From the NCBI GenBank assembly GCA_003290165.1, contig QNQO01000223.1, positions 744,001 through 808,000 on the forward strand: DNA of 64,000 nt, in the 5' to 3' direction. This document shows positions 34,319 through 44,185 of this stretch, piece by piece. The notes beneath the pieces are model-generated. The model was not told the DNA's origin and ran no database searches. It saw only the letters and a list, made by a program, of their open reading frames with translations. The stretch comes from Berberis thunbergii (taxonomy: Eukaryota; Streptophyta; Magnoliopsida; Ranunculales; Berberidaceae). A program made the translations under genes and the position numbers. Within the stretch, counting starts at the first letter, position 1; every line of letters begins with the position of its first letter.

Positions 34319-35939
34319 TAGGGGTGGGCAAACGGGTCAAGGATCCGCGGGTTCAAACCGAACCGGACCGTTTTGCTCTAAACGGTCCGGATTTTAATTT
34401 TATGTTTTTAGATACAGTTCGGATAAGTCCGAATCCGTTATAAAATGGTCCGGTCCCGGTTCCTATTTTTTTAAAAAGAAACGGTTCGGGTTGGAACCGT
34501 TTCAAATCATATTTACTAAAAAAAAAAAAAAACTAAATATTGTAATTTAGGTTTCTCCCGAAAAAACCTAAAATCACATCGACATTGAGGCAGCAGATGG
34601 CGGTGGAGTCGACATCGACATCAACTCTAAGGGTTTTTAATGGTGTCTTTGTCTCGAGAAGAAGCAGCAACAGCGAGACCAAGACCTGTATCTCTATTTA
34701 CTTGAACAAGACCAGATTTTTGAAGACGAGGAGCTTGACAACTTGTTCACCAAAGAATAGAGCACCCATTACAACCCCACTAACCACCCATCTCTTGCTC
34801 TAGCTCGCAGAGAGGTTGTGGAGTGGATTCTAAGGGTCAATGCCCATTACTCCTTCTCAGCTCTCACTTCAGTTCTTGCTGTCAACTATCTTGATAGGTT
34901 CTTTACAACCTTCAATTTTCAGAAAGATAAGCCATGGATGACTCAACTGGCTTCTGTTGCTTGTCTCTCTTTAGCTGCCAAGGTTGAAAAAACCCAAGTT
35001 CCTCTTCTCTTAGACCTTCAAGTAAGTCTTTAAGAATCAGTAATCTACAATGGGTATTTGCTAAATTTGATATTTTCTTGAAGATTTATAATGGGTTTTG
35101 TTGTTTTAGGTGAAGGATGCGAAGTTTGTGTTCGAGGCGAAGACTATTCAAATAATGGAGCTTTTGGTGCTCTCTACTCTTGGATGGAGGATGAACCCAA
35201 TAACCCCTATTTCATTCATTGAGCACATAATCAGGAGGCTTGGATTGAAGAGTGACCTGCATTGGGATTTTCTAAGGAGGTGCGAACATCTCATTCTGTT
35301 AGTAATCTCAGGTATCTGTTCGATCTAATGCGAATACTAGTTCGATTTTTCGATCTTTGATTGGATTGTTAAAATGGGTATGTTTTGTTTCAGATTCAAG
35401 GTTTGTTGTCTATCTTCCATCTGTGTTGGCAACTGCAACAATTCTGCAAGTGATTGATCAAGTTGAGCTTGGTAATCCTGTTGAATATCAAAATCAGCTA
35501 ATGGACATTCTCAAAATCAGCAAGGTTTGTGATTTACGTCCTTTATTGGCTTTGATAATATTTGTTCAAGTAGATCAACATCGATGAATACACATGAAAT
35601 AAGATTTAATCGATTTGATATTGGCAGTAAATAAGTTGATTTTAATGATTTAATTGAGTATTTTCATCCAATTTTTGTGAATTGTGTTGCTATATTAGGT
35701 AAAACAAAATTTTCTGATTTTGTTTCTGGATTTGGTGTTCTTGTTGCAATTTTGTTGTACATTTTTCATTTTGGAACCGTTTGGAACCGTAGGAACCGGA
35801 CCGTTCCAAACGGTTCGAGTTAGGTTCGGTTCCAATGTTCAAAATAAGGGAATCCGGACCGGACCGGATCCGTTAAATTTAAACGGTCTGAGTTAGGTTC
35901 CTCAAAATTTGGAACCGATCCGGACCGTGCCCACCCCTA
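34319..35939 (+). mobile_element. Pack-type hAT element carrying cyclin D exons
   Basis: The ends are TAGGGGTGGGCA and TGCCCACCCCTA, identical to the element at 20820. The 8-bp flank CTTTTATG is perfect at 34311-34318 and 35940-35947. Outer parts (34345-34510 and 35775-35930) are the GGTTCCGGACCG-type filler typical of this family; the middle 1.1 kb is captured cyclin sequence with introns. No transposase, so it would move only with help from an autonomous hAT. Confidence 0.92.
34640..35524 (+). pseudogene. CYCD3: D3-type cyclin fragment (three exons) inside hAT
   Basis: D-type cyclins bind CDKA and drive G1/S. Exon 1 (to 35021) gives LYLLEQDQIFEDEELDNLF, then LARREVVEWILRVNAHYSF, LAVNYLDRFF and MTQLASVACLSLAAKVEKTQ, the N-terminal cyclin box. 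Exon 2 (35110-35311) gives FEAKTIQIMELLVLSTLGW and RRLGLKSDLHWDFLRRCEH. Exon 3 (35394-35524) gives DSRFVVYLPSVLATATIL. Introns 35022-35109 and 35312-35393 have GT...AG borders, so the copy was taken from DNA. A TAG at 34758-34760 stands where Gln is expected. The last exon is missing; the sequence goes straight from the 5' splice site at 35525 into partial intron, then filler. Upstream of the box, the frame is disturbed near 34650. Confidence 0.92.
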
Positions 35940-35972
35940 CTTTTATGGGTGATTCCACTAACACTACTTTTA

Positions 35973-36010
35973 TGAGTGATCCAACAATACGGCGGAAACT
36001 TTGGCCCTGT
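35973..36010 (+). pseudogene. LINE RNase H domain, part 1 (split by CACTA)
   Basis: The last bases before the CACTA encode NNTAETLALFEG when joined across the insertion to 40281, the start of the RNase H domain common at the C-terminus of plant L1-type LINE ORF2. The LINE is 5'-truncated here. Confidence 0.75.
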
Positions 36011-36514
36011 CACTACAAGAAAACAGTAATTTAGCGACGGTCGCCAAAGGTATACAGCGACGGTTATGACTGTCGCCAAATAATACAGCGACGCTTGGCC
36101 AACCGCCGCTAATAAAGGCGTCACTGGTCATTCAGCGACGGTTTTAAGCAACCGCTGGCATAACCGTCGCTATATACTATATAGCGACGGTTTAATGTAG
36201 CGACGTTTATAACCGTCGCTAAATACAATATAACGACGGTTATAAATCGTCGACAAAATTCGATGAACAATCCAATTTTTTGCCTTTTAGCGACGATTTG
36301 CAACCGTCGCTAAATTCCCTTTGATAATTCAAATTTTTTTACCATATAAAAATCACATTTTCAACCTAAACTAAACTCATATGATACCATCAATATCATA
36401 CATTAAGGGAAACTTTAATTTCATTTCAAAATCAATATTATACATGGTCCAGAAGAAAAATACAAATTAAAACTGTTACAAATTGTCAATGCTTACATCT
36501 AATAAAATTGTTAC

Positions 36515-37460
36515 AAATTTCCACAAGTTCCCAATGGAGTCCAAAAGCTTGCAAATTTGATGGCAGATATGGACTGTCCTGATGCACAATGCAGGTGAAC
36601 CTTAGGCCTATGAAGTGTCTCTGATTTACCGTAGCTTTCAATGTGCCAATTCTTCAAAGTTGGGATCCATTCAGCAACATCAGCACAGACACTGTGAACC
36701 GATCTTTTAACAAGTGTAATGCCGGAAGCATCCCCACCAATTTCCTCAAAAACTACCAAGAGATTATTTGTGGGCTTTAACCAAGCTCGAGGCACATGAT
36801 ACCTGAAAGTTTTCATTATTTCATATGTTAGAAAGACTTGGACACAAGTGAAATATACATTTTCCTCTTTTTTATTTAAAAAGTTGTTACCATCATTGGG
36901 TCGGCTTGCCACAACCCACTTGACACTTTGGAGGTCAGTATGTTCCAGCATAGTTACATTCGTTGCAGTCTCCATCAGCATAAGCTGTCCAATATCTTCC
37001 AATACTCTCTCCATTGATCCACACTTGACCCTTTCCCATGCTCCCCATGTCCAAAGCCAATGGCTCGTTCCCCTAAAAGGTGCATCAAAATGAGACTGCA
37101 AATTCAAGAATTAAAAACTTAACTTTTTCAGTATATAAAATTACACTAGATAGCTAGTTGTCTATGTTTCCCGGTTTTGTTACCTTAAACCATGTCAAAG
37201 GTTGCTGTTTCTGTGCAACTAATGACACATCCATCCATCTTGTAGATGACACCTCATTGGGAGACACAAGATTCATAGCTTCTCCTTTCAGGCCAATCTA
37301 TACAAAGCAACATCTATTAGACTAAATGTAGAAAAAATAACATGAAAAAAATGTGTAGGCGATAAGTGCATTTGAGCTCGAAGTACAAAATATCTGACCT
37401 GGTAAGACCATTTCTGATAGGACAGGTCCCTCTTTCCCTCTTTCAGACCATGGTTTGCTT
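36515..37460 (-). pseudogene. BGAL: Beta-galactosidase C-terminal exons in CACTA
   Basis: Plant beta-galactosidases (GH35) trim cell-wall galactans. Minus-strand exons: 37399-about 37460 (HGLKEGKRDLSYQKWSYQ); 37194-37297 (IGLKGEAMNLVSPNEV and QKQQPLTWFK); 36891-37095 ([20 protein letters not shown] then [20 protein letters not shown]); about 36515-36802 ([20 protein letters not shown], then [20 protein letters not shown] and [15 protein letters not shown]). These are the C-terminal sandwich and lectin-like tail; the catalytic half is absent. Exon 36891-37095 has a frameshift near its start and two TGA stops where Arg is expected. Splice borders are GT/AG. Confidence 0.9.
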
Positions 37461-37529
37461 AGGTGTAGAGGAAAGAAATTTGAGTTTCATAAACAAATTA
37501 GTATAAATGCTTCAAATGATTTCAGTTCA

Positions 37530-37665
37530 TGCACAGACAAATAATAGAGTAACAAGGAATAAAGTGTTGCTGGACCAAATTCAGGCATTAGGAGGCTTAC
37601 ACAGAAAAAAAAAAAAAAAAAAAACAGCATGAGCCACGCCATGACCAAGACCACCAGCTGCATAC
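37530..37665 (-). pseudogene. APH1: APH1 (gamma-secretase subunit) fragment in CACTA
   Basis: APH1 is a multi-pass membrane subunit of gamma-secretase. The minus strand reads AGGLGHGVAHAVF, a run of Phe codons (poly-T expansion at about 37606-37624), then SLLMPEFGPATLYS. This follows the plant APH1 stretch around the conserved GxxxHG..H region. Only about 40 residues remain. The poly-T run has inserted extra Phe codons. I recognised the family from memory, so I hold this below the neighbours. Confidence 0.6.
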
Positions 37666-37859
37666 ACAAATAAAAGTGGTGTAAGCAGGATGACATAGAA
37701 CAAGAAAATAAGTTAAGACACGAAGTTGCGTAACAGTGCTTTAAAATCTCTTTAGTCACCTTCCTTTTGTCCACTTTCGATGCATACATGCTGCATATGT
37801 GAAGAGCTTGAGAGATGGGACTCATCACTTAAATGCAAACAACTTATGATGCCATGAAT

Positions 37860-37935
37860 ATAATAACCTGACTCGAAGGTATAACCAATCACATAATTGG
37901 CATATCTAACGTCATCCAGTGAAGCTGCAGGCTGT
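37860..37935 (-). other. Exon-like stretch of unknown origin in CACTA
   Basis: The minus strand is open for LQPAASLDDVRYANYVIGYT followed by FES, in the same direction as the neighbouring fragments. I do not recognise the protein. It could be another exon of a captured gene or chance. Confidence 0.3.
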
Positions 37936-38473
37936 AGCCTTATTTTTATTTTTTAGCCTACATAAACCACTAGATTTAGCTCCCACCTAAAACTAAATGT
38001 CAACTCCAAAGGGCAGGTAGGTGGCATAAAAATTATGAATAATACAAAAGTAGACAACAAAAGATTATGAAGCAGTATATCAAATAGTTAGATTTTACTA
38101 GAAGAACATGCAATCAATCATGGTCCTTGAATATTTCAGCTCAAACAACCAGAGATTGCTATTCTGCTAAGAGAAGACAACCATGAGCACTTGTAGACTC
38201 TACTAATGAATGTCTGTTCCTGTTATATGGTAAAAGATATCCATACTAGCTGCTATATCAACAAAAGAAACAAGAGATTATAGATACAGAATACAGATGA
38301 GCTAGAAACATGCCGTGTCTAACCCAACAGAAGCTAGACTGCTAGCAGAATACAGTTACATGTAGTATCATATTAAGGTATTGTTGTCACTTACTATGCT
38401 AATTGCAGGGCCATCAGTTTAATAGTTGTACTCAACCCTTTTCTTATTACATATAAATCCATCTCAGCATATC

Positions 38474-39228
38474 TTAAATGTGTGTATACAAGAATAAATG
38501 TCTAATACAGTTTGTGAACTCTAGCCTGCAACCATTAAGGAAACCAATTGCCAAGATCACAAAGGGTGTCGACATACCAAATATGATGATATATGGTAAG
38601 GGTGTTGACATGGGGTTCTCCCCTTTCCTCTCGCCTGCTGTTTGCCAATACCTGCAGATGCCAGTCTCAATTAAGATTTCACTATGAACTGCTCATGGTA
38701 CTTAAGGTTAGATGATTAAATAAACCATTAGCTTTTATTTACTTCACTTTTATAGCATTCAATTTTGGTGAAACTATCATCAACCATTGGACATGAATAA
38801 TACTGTAAAATGATGAGCAGAAAGAAAATTCAAAGAAGAAGCTTACTGTTCAGGTTCTTGTTCTCTGGTAATGAATTTCTTCTTCCCTCCCTTGTTGACA
38901 TCTCCATCTCCCCCACCTACAAAATCCATCTCATTTATCATCATCTAAACCCTGATTATTTATTTATGGCTAATAAGCAACATTTTCATCAAGACCCATT
39001 ATAATAAAATTAAAAAATTAAAAAAATTAACAACTTAAAATGAAAGACAGAGAGCTTTTAAATCTTACCTATTTTTGCATGAACTTTAAAGCACTTGGAC
39101 ATTTTTCTAGGTGGAGAATGGAAGACACTGTAAGAAGGAAGAGCTTTTGATGATGATGATGATGATGATGCCAATGGATTTGGATGGAGAGAAGATGGAA
39201 TTATTGTTGTTGAAATTGAGATACTCAT
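38474..39228 (-). CDS. Small plastid membrane protein, captured, open frame
   Basis: Three exons: 39069-39228, 38847-38916 and 38474-38651, joined by introns with GT/AG borders; they total 408 nt, 136 codons including the stop, with no internal stop. The start is ATG at 39228. The N-terminus is Ser-rich and Thr-rich (MSISISTTIIPSSLHPNPLA, then a run of seven Ser), like a chloroplast transit peptide. Then GGKKKFITREQEPEQYWQTA, then a helix PLPYIIIFGMSTPFVILAIG. I recall the YWQTAGER...PLPYIIIFGM block from a conserved plant plastid protein of unknown role but cannot name it. The last 20 residues (after FLNGC) may be read-through into other sequence rather than the native tail. Located inside the CACTA; expression unknown. 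Confidence 0.65.
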
Positions 39229-39521
39229 CCTTGCCAAATTTTCTTCTTCTTCTCTTGTTGTCTCTTACCCTGTCCTTTATCCATTACATGTTTTTGATAT
39301 GGGTGGTCTATGACTTCCCACTGTACTAAACCCTATCTACTAAGGGGAAAATCAACAATTAGGGTCGAAATTAGCGAAAATCAACAACAACAACATCCGA
39401 TGAAAAGGGGAAATTGATGAGGTTTATAATTTGGGGAAATTAGGGTCGAAATTAACATATCAGTGACATTGTGAAGCTAATCTACGCAAAAATATTGTGA
39501 AAAAAAGGATTTAAGTCTTAC

Positions 39522-39900
39522 TTCATAGAAAGTGAGATCGATTAGGAGCTTTTTGGAGGCGTGAATGGTGGAAAGGGCACGATCGATGTTATCCGCCTTG
39601 ACCAAACCTACAACCTTGCAACGCAGAGCATCCTCATCGCCAGGTTTAGTAGCAAGAACTGTGAAAACAATCGAAAAGTTAGTAAAAACTTTCAAGAATT
39701 GAAGGATGGATAGAGAAGGAGAGGAGATAAAAAATAAAAATAAAAATAAAAAGTGACCTTGATCTGCAACTTTGACGGCTTGTTATTACTCGGATCTCTG
39801 AACATGGCGATTGAGATTAGTAAAGAGATCTTCGAGGGCAACGGGTTGAGTAGGTGTTGGTGAGGGTTGCGATCGATCAGGGGAGAGAAGGCCTGGGGAC
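39522..39900 (-). pseudogene. SRP72: SRP72 N-terminal exons in CACTA
   Basis: SRP72 is a TPR protein of the signal recognition particle that guides secretory proteins to the ER. Exon 1 (39758-about 39900) reads EDLFTNLNRHVQRSE, two stops, then QAVKVADQ. Exon 2 (39522-39658) reads KPGDEDALRCKVVGLVKADN and IDRALSTIHASKK. This is the first TPR part of the family. The intron 39659-39757 has GT/AG borders. The two TAA codons in exon 1 make it non-coding for SRP72. It is the 5'-most of the four captured pieces in minus-strand order. Confidence 0.85.
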
Positions 39901-40280
39901 GATCGAATGAGGAAGTGATGGTGGGTTCGATTAGGATCGTGGTGGTCTTTGCGATAATAGAAGCCGACAACTGTGGTGAGAGGTGGTGATACCGTGATCC
40001 CTGATTCTAGGGACCGTGATAGTGGTGGTGGATGAGCAGAGGGGGAGGGGATGATTGAGAGCAGAGATAGAGAAAAGGGATAGGGTTTTCACGGACGATT
40101 GAGTAAAAATAAATTGATTTTTATTTATAACGGTTTAACCGTCGCAATTATCTATACCGTCGGTAAACAATATTATTTCGCGACGGTGGAACAACAGTCG
40201 TTAAATAAAGTATTTAGCGGCGGTTTTGCACACATGTCGCTAAATAACTGCCGTTAAATTACCAATTTCTTGTAGTGTGT

Positions 40281-40615
40281 TTGAGGGCATCCGTCTCTGT
40301 CTCGATTGGGGTTTCACAAAGGTGGTTATCCAAACGGATTCGGAACTTGTACGTGGTTGGTTTATGGGTAACCTACAAATCCCTTGGCATTTGGAGAATA
40401 CTTTTAAAGATCTTAAGTTATTGACAGCGTCTATGATGTTAGATTGTCAACATATCTATAGAGAGGCCAATGCGGTGGCAGATTCATTAGCGGATAGAGC
40501 CCAAAAAGATCATAGGACTGTTTCTTTTAATGGGACTGATTTACGTAGGAAGGTTGCAGGTTTGATTGTGCTTGACAGATTACATACGGCATACATCCGC
40601 CATGGGAATGAATAG
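40281..40615 (+). pseudogene. LINE RNase H domain, part 2
   Basis: Continues the frame broken by the CACTA: FEGIRLCLDWGFTKVVIQTD (catalytic Asp), then REANAVADSLADRA (second conserved Asp). RNase H removes RNA from the RNA-DNA hybrid during LINE reverse transcription. The stop at 40613-40615 is near the natural C-terminus. The remainder of ORF2 is lost by 5' truncation. Confidence 0.82.
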
Positions 40616-41510
40616 CTACATGTTTTCGTATTATGGATGCGAGATGTTGGGGCGATCCGATGCGTTTGGGCAGTCCGGCTGCGGTCCTATGGCGATTAGC
40701 TGGTGCTGCGATCTGCTGTGGCGATTGGCTTCCAGCTTTGCGAAACAGGACAGTGATGGGTGCGCTGTGCAGGGTCACGTGCGAGGGCTGGACTGCATTG
40801 ATTAATTGGAGAATACTTGCAGGCACAGTGAGCTGCTGTAATTTCAACTTGGGCGCAGGATCGGCCAGGAGCTGCTGGTGCGGTGCTGACAGTCGGCGGA
40901 GGCGCGTCTTGCCGGTCCAACTCAGGTGATGTCCGAGTGTGTTCGGCAGGCCAAAGTGTGTCTTGTTAGGCGCTGCAGAACAGAGTGGGAGGCAGAGCAC
41001 TTTGCTGCAAAGACAAGTCGTAGGAACGGAAGCTGCTGCTGTTGCTGCGCTGCGTTTGCTGCTGCTGCTCCGCGGATTTGCTGTTGCTGCTGCTGCTGGT
41101 TTTGCTGCTTCGGCGATGCGGTGCTGCTATCTGTCGCAGCGTTGAAGGGCTGATTAGGTTGCGGCCAGCTGAGATGCTGCGACATGCGTCGGGCTTTGTC
41201 GCAGGAACGCGCGTAGTGCTGCGTGTTCTACGGCTGCGAAACAGATATTGCGGGTGCTATCCGGGTTGCTGGGAGCTGACTGTGAGCTGATTTCAGTTGT
41301 TTTTGCTTTAAGTTTTGTAATGGTTTTTCATTGTTTTTAGTTTTTTACTTTGGCTTTCATGCGGGTAACGTCGTAATGTACCCCCGTAGCGTTTGTAAGT
41401 CATTTTTTTGATAAGTAATTAAGGTCTGGCATTCCATAGTTGCCCCTCCCCTCTGGAGGTTAATATAAAAAAAAACAAAAAAAAAACAAAACAAAACAAA
41501 AGAAAAAAAA
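40616..41510 (+). mobile_element. LINE 3' UTR and poly(A) tail
   Basis: A G/C-rich region with a GCT/CTG-rich stretch at 41030-41115 runs into AAAAC-type repeats at 41467-41510, the A-rich tail expected for a LINE inserted on the plus strand. No frame continues across it. Confidence 0.65.
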
Positions 41511-41513
41511 TTT

Positions 41514-41672
41514 CTACACAGCGAGGAAACGAGCGAGGCGAGTGAGGTGGCGAGGTGGGAGCCGCTCATCTCGCTTGGGATGCGCGAGCAAAAAGTCAAC
41601 ACACGCATCCCGAGTGCGATGAACGGCTCCCACCCCCGCCACCTCACTTCCCTCGCTCATTTCCTCGACATT
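41514..41672. mobile_element. GC-rich fold-back element (copy 1)
   Basis: GCGAGGAAACGAGCGAGG at the left pairs with CCTCGCTCATTTCCTCG at the right, and GCGAGGTGGGAGCC pairs with GGCTCCCACCCCCGCC. The loop contains GCAAAAAGTCAACACACGC. Related copies lie at 44690 and 45217. Confidence 0.7.
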
Positions 41673-41689
41673 TAGAATTTCTCTACTTT

Positions 41690-41905
41690 TATACCACTTA
41701 CTATTCACTTTATACCCTAACTATTATACAATATACAACTAATGATGAAGAGGTATTTTGCTCATTTCCTTGACATTGAGGTATTTATAACTCCACTATC
41801 CGTGAGGCCTAGCCGCCATGTATAGTAGAGATTATCGAGGCGCTTACTAACCCCTTACTAAAATAAGAATGGAAGTTGTGTGCTCATTGTGAGACTTGCG
41901 TTTTA
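41690..41905. repeat. Duplicated segment (partner 43060-43272)
   Basis: CTTTTATACC through GTTGTGTGCTCAT is shared almost exactly, including CTAACTATTATACAATATAC and GGTATTTATAACTCCACTAT. No coding content. Confidence 0.8.
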
Positions 41906-41934
41906 AAAAAAAAAAAATTATTATTTTTTAAGGC

Positions 41935-42355
41935 GGGGTGTACTCAGCAAAGGTGGTGGGGGCACATAGCCACCCACCCCTTAAAATGAAACGACCCCCT
42001 TCCCCCCCCCCCCCCCCTCCCTTTATTCTTCTTTCTCTTTTCTTTTTTTTGGTTTTCTTTTCGTTCCAGCAGCGAGCGACGCTGCGACTTCGTCGCCTCC
42101 TCCAGGAATTTCTCGGCGGTTTTTGGGTGATTTCTTCCCCAGTCTCACCTCCTCCTCCTCGGTTCGTTCTCTATTCTTTCCCCTCTTTATTTCTTAGTTG
42201 TTTTTTTCGAAAAAAAAAATCAGTTTTCATTTGGGTTGGGTTTGATCGGTTTCCATAGCTCCGATCAGCCGTGTTGGGGCCTTGGTGGCGTCCTTGGGAG
42301 CCCTTAAAACCGACATGCAAGATTGTTTTGGGGTTGGCCAAAAAGTTTTTCAGAA
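41935..42355. other. Unidentified segment with poly(C) and C/T-rich tracts
   Basis: Contains a run of 16 C at 42002-42017, long C/T tracts, GTCTCACCTCCTCCTCCTCG and then GTTCGTTCTCTATTC, which looks like a 5' leader of a gene or LINE. No domain recognised. Confidence 0.35.
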
Positions 42356-43070
42356 AATCAGAGCATTATAGATTACCTTTTGCTTTTTATTTATTGACAT
42401 TCCATATATCTTCATTATCGCGTAAACCCCACCTGATATTGTTCAGTCCAAGATGAATATATTCGTGACACAGCTGACCGATTTAATTTCTTGGTGTGTT
42501 TTTGTTCTGTCATTGAAAACATTTCATTACTATTAATGGAAGTACGTGTACAATTTCTTGGTGTGTTTTTGGTCTATATATCCCTATGTATCACAATAAT
42601 ATGAATATATTCCTCCCTTATGGGTGCCTAAAGGATTTTAAAACTCATGGGTCTACGAGGGGGGAAATTTAAGATAAGAATCCAATCTCTCTTGATGATA
42701 GATCATCTTGTCTATAAATGCATTATGCATTAGATGGCACTGCATCAAATTAACATTTTTGTAACAACTCCCAAAACAATATCACTATCACCACTAAGAA
42801 TATGGTTATAAAAGTGATACTATTCATGGTAATCCAACTTCTTGTATCATTATTTTTGTTACTGTTTTTCATTTTTTTGACTAAATTTAGTTTTGACTTG
42901 ATTGTTTTGTAGATTGTAACATCTAAAAAATGATACTATTTTGAGAGTTATTACAAAAGTGTCAATTTGGTGTAGCGTAGGAGAACTTCTAAGATGTGGT
43001 AAAGCAGCATGGCTTAAATGGCTTGGCTAAAATTATTTTTTGTTTTATTATTCACTAACATTACTTTTAT
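42356..43070. repeat. Duplicated segment (partner 32676-33290 and 34250-34318)
   Basis: Matches the region left of the cyclin-bearing element but without it: ACTAACATTACTTTTAT at 43053-43069 corresponds to ACTAACACTACTTTTAT ending at 34317, so this is close to an empty site. Confidence 0.75.
42738..42977. mobile_element. CACTA-type MITE (copy 4)
   Basis: CACTGCATCAAATTAACATT and AGTGTCAATTTGGTGTAG are the ends; it is the duplicate of copy 3. Confidence 0.72.
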
Positions 43071-43572
43071 ACCGCTTACTATTCACTTTATACCCTAACT
43101 ATTATACAATATACAACTAATGATGAAGGGTATTTTGCTCATTTCCTTGACATTGAGGTATTTATAACTCCACTATTCGTGAGGCATAACCTCCATGTAT
43201 AGTAGAGATTATCAAGGGGCCTACTAACCCCTTACTAAAATAAGAATGGAAGTTGTGTGCTCATGGTCTAGGAAAATGCATTTTCTCTAGGGTTAGGCAA
43301 GAATTTTGACCCATCACGTTTCGACTGGGACCAGTTTGGTTCCTAACCATTTCAAACCATGCTAAAACGGGTTATACTTTTTTCATCCCAGTGTCGGCCC
43401 GGTTGGAATTGGGACGGAATTGATTTCCAACAATTCATTCCCGAACCGTCCAGGTTTATTGTAGCATTTACAAAGCCCAACTCAAACCCTAACAAAACCA
43501 AACCCATTTTCATCCTGACCAAAGCGCAAACCAATTCATTTACAAATCTAGGGTTTATTGGTTTAAAGTTTA

Positions 43573-43660
43573 ATGACTAAGGCTTACGATCCCTACTATG
43601 ATTTGGGCATCGAGGAGGATCTCGCTCGTCTCCTTGTGAGATCGTCGATGCCAGTGCTTT
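43573..43660 (+). pseudogene. Captured short coding-like stretch, unknown
   Basis: ATG at 43573 opens MTKAYDPYYDLGIEEDLARL followed by LVRSS. The acidic YDLGIEEDL segment looks like real protein, with a TAGGGTTT-rich leader typical of plant 5' UTRs upstream, but I do not recognise the family. Confidence 0.35.
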
Positions 43661-43790
43661 TTCGAGTTACACTGTCTTTTCGAATTACAGTGTTGATGTT
43701 AGGGTTTTTCGAATCGACTATATCACTTTTCACTCTCACTCGTGTCTTCGTTCCTTCTTATCCAACAACACAGCAAAGCGTCAACAGCAT

Positions 43791-43860
43791 GATAGCTCAA
43801 TGGTTAGAGCTTGGCAGATGGTACCACTAGGTCATGGGTTCGAACCCAGCCGGCAGCATG
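43791..43860 (+). other. tRNA-like Pol III box A/box B sequence
   Basis: TAGCTCAATGGTTAGAGC (box A, D-arm like) and GGGTTCGAACCC (box B, T-arm like) are about 35 bp apart, as in tRNA genes. The acceptor stem does not pair and the T-arm is one base short, so this is a tRNA pseudogene or SINE head rather than a tRNA. Confidence 0.4.
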
Positions 43861-44100
43861 TTTATCAGTTTATGGTGTATTAACCAATTCTGGTCTTTGA
43901 TAGGTTATGGAATCCTGAAAAAACGGCTATTGGAAATAGTGAATATCTTGATAACTGAATCAATGGCGTGTTCAATAGCCGCGTAAGTGTTTGTATTTCG
44001 AGGAGGAAGCAAATGAGCTTCTTCATTTGCATTGATAAGCAACTTTGGGATAGAAATCCCTCAATTTCTCTCGCAAATCTAGGGTTCACTCAGCTTAAAA

Positions 44101-44185
44101 ATGGCAGAAATTGAGAATACGAAGCTTGACTCGTGATGGCTCGCGGCAAGATTGATGGACATCGATCTCACTAGAGTTGAACTTA
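44101..44185 (+). pseudogene. Endo-beta-mannosidase N-terminus-like stretch
   Basis: ATG at 44101 reads MAEIENTKLDS, a TGA, then WLAARLMDIDLTRVELT. The spacing MAEI..T.LD..W.AAR...D...V.LT fits my recollection of the start of plant mannosylglycoprotein endo-beta-mannosidase, which trims N-glycans. The TGA stands where a Cys/Arg-type codon would be. Only about 28 residues match, so the call is tentative. Confidence 0.4.

Larger units (their letters stand above)
36011..40277 (-). mobile_element. CACTA transposon carrying four gene fragments
   Basis: The ends are CACTACAAGAAAACAG and CAATTTCTTGTAGTG, flanked by TGT at 36008-36010 and 40278-40280. Subterminal zones (36030-36310 and 40120-40250) are built of GCGACGGTT/AACCGTCGC repeats, as CACTA transposases require. 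There is no transposase gene. Between lie pieces of SRP72, a plastid membrane protein, APH1 and beta-galactosidase, all on the minus strand, with introns. Inserted into a LINE RNase H region, whose frame is restored on removing the element and one TGT. Confidence 0.93.

Noticed and set aside
40527..41290. Gln/Ala-rich and Cys-rich frames
   Set aside because: They arise from CTG/GCT-rich LINE 3' sequence read in several frames; no domain and no start context.
41938..42258. Pro-rich protein encoded across the poly(C) tract
   Set aside because: The frame depends on a homopolymer of 16 C and C/T tracts; looks like an untranslated leader.
43784..43861. Functional tRNA gene
   Set aside because: Box A and B are good, but acceptor arms do not pair and the T-loop is one base short. 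Listed only as tRNA-like.
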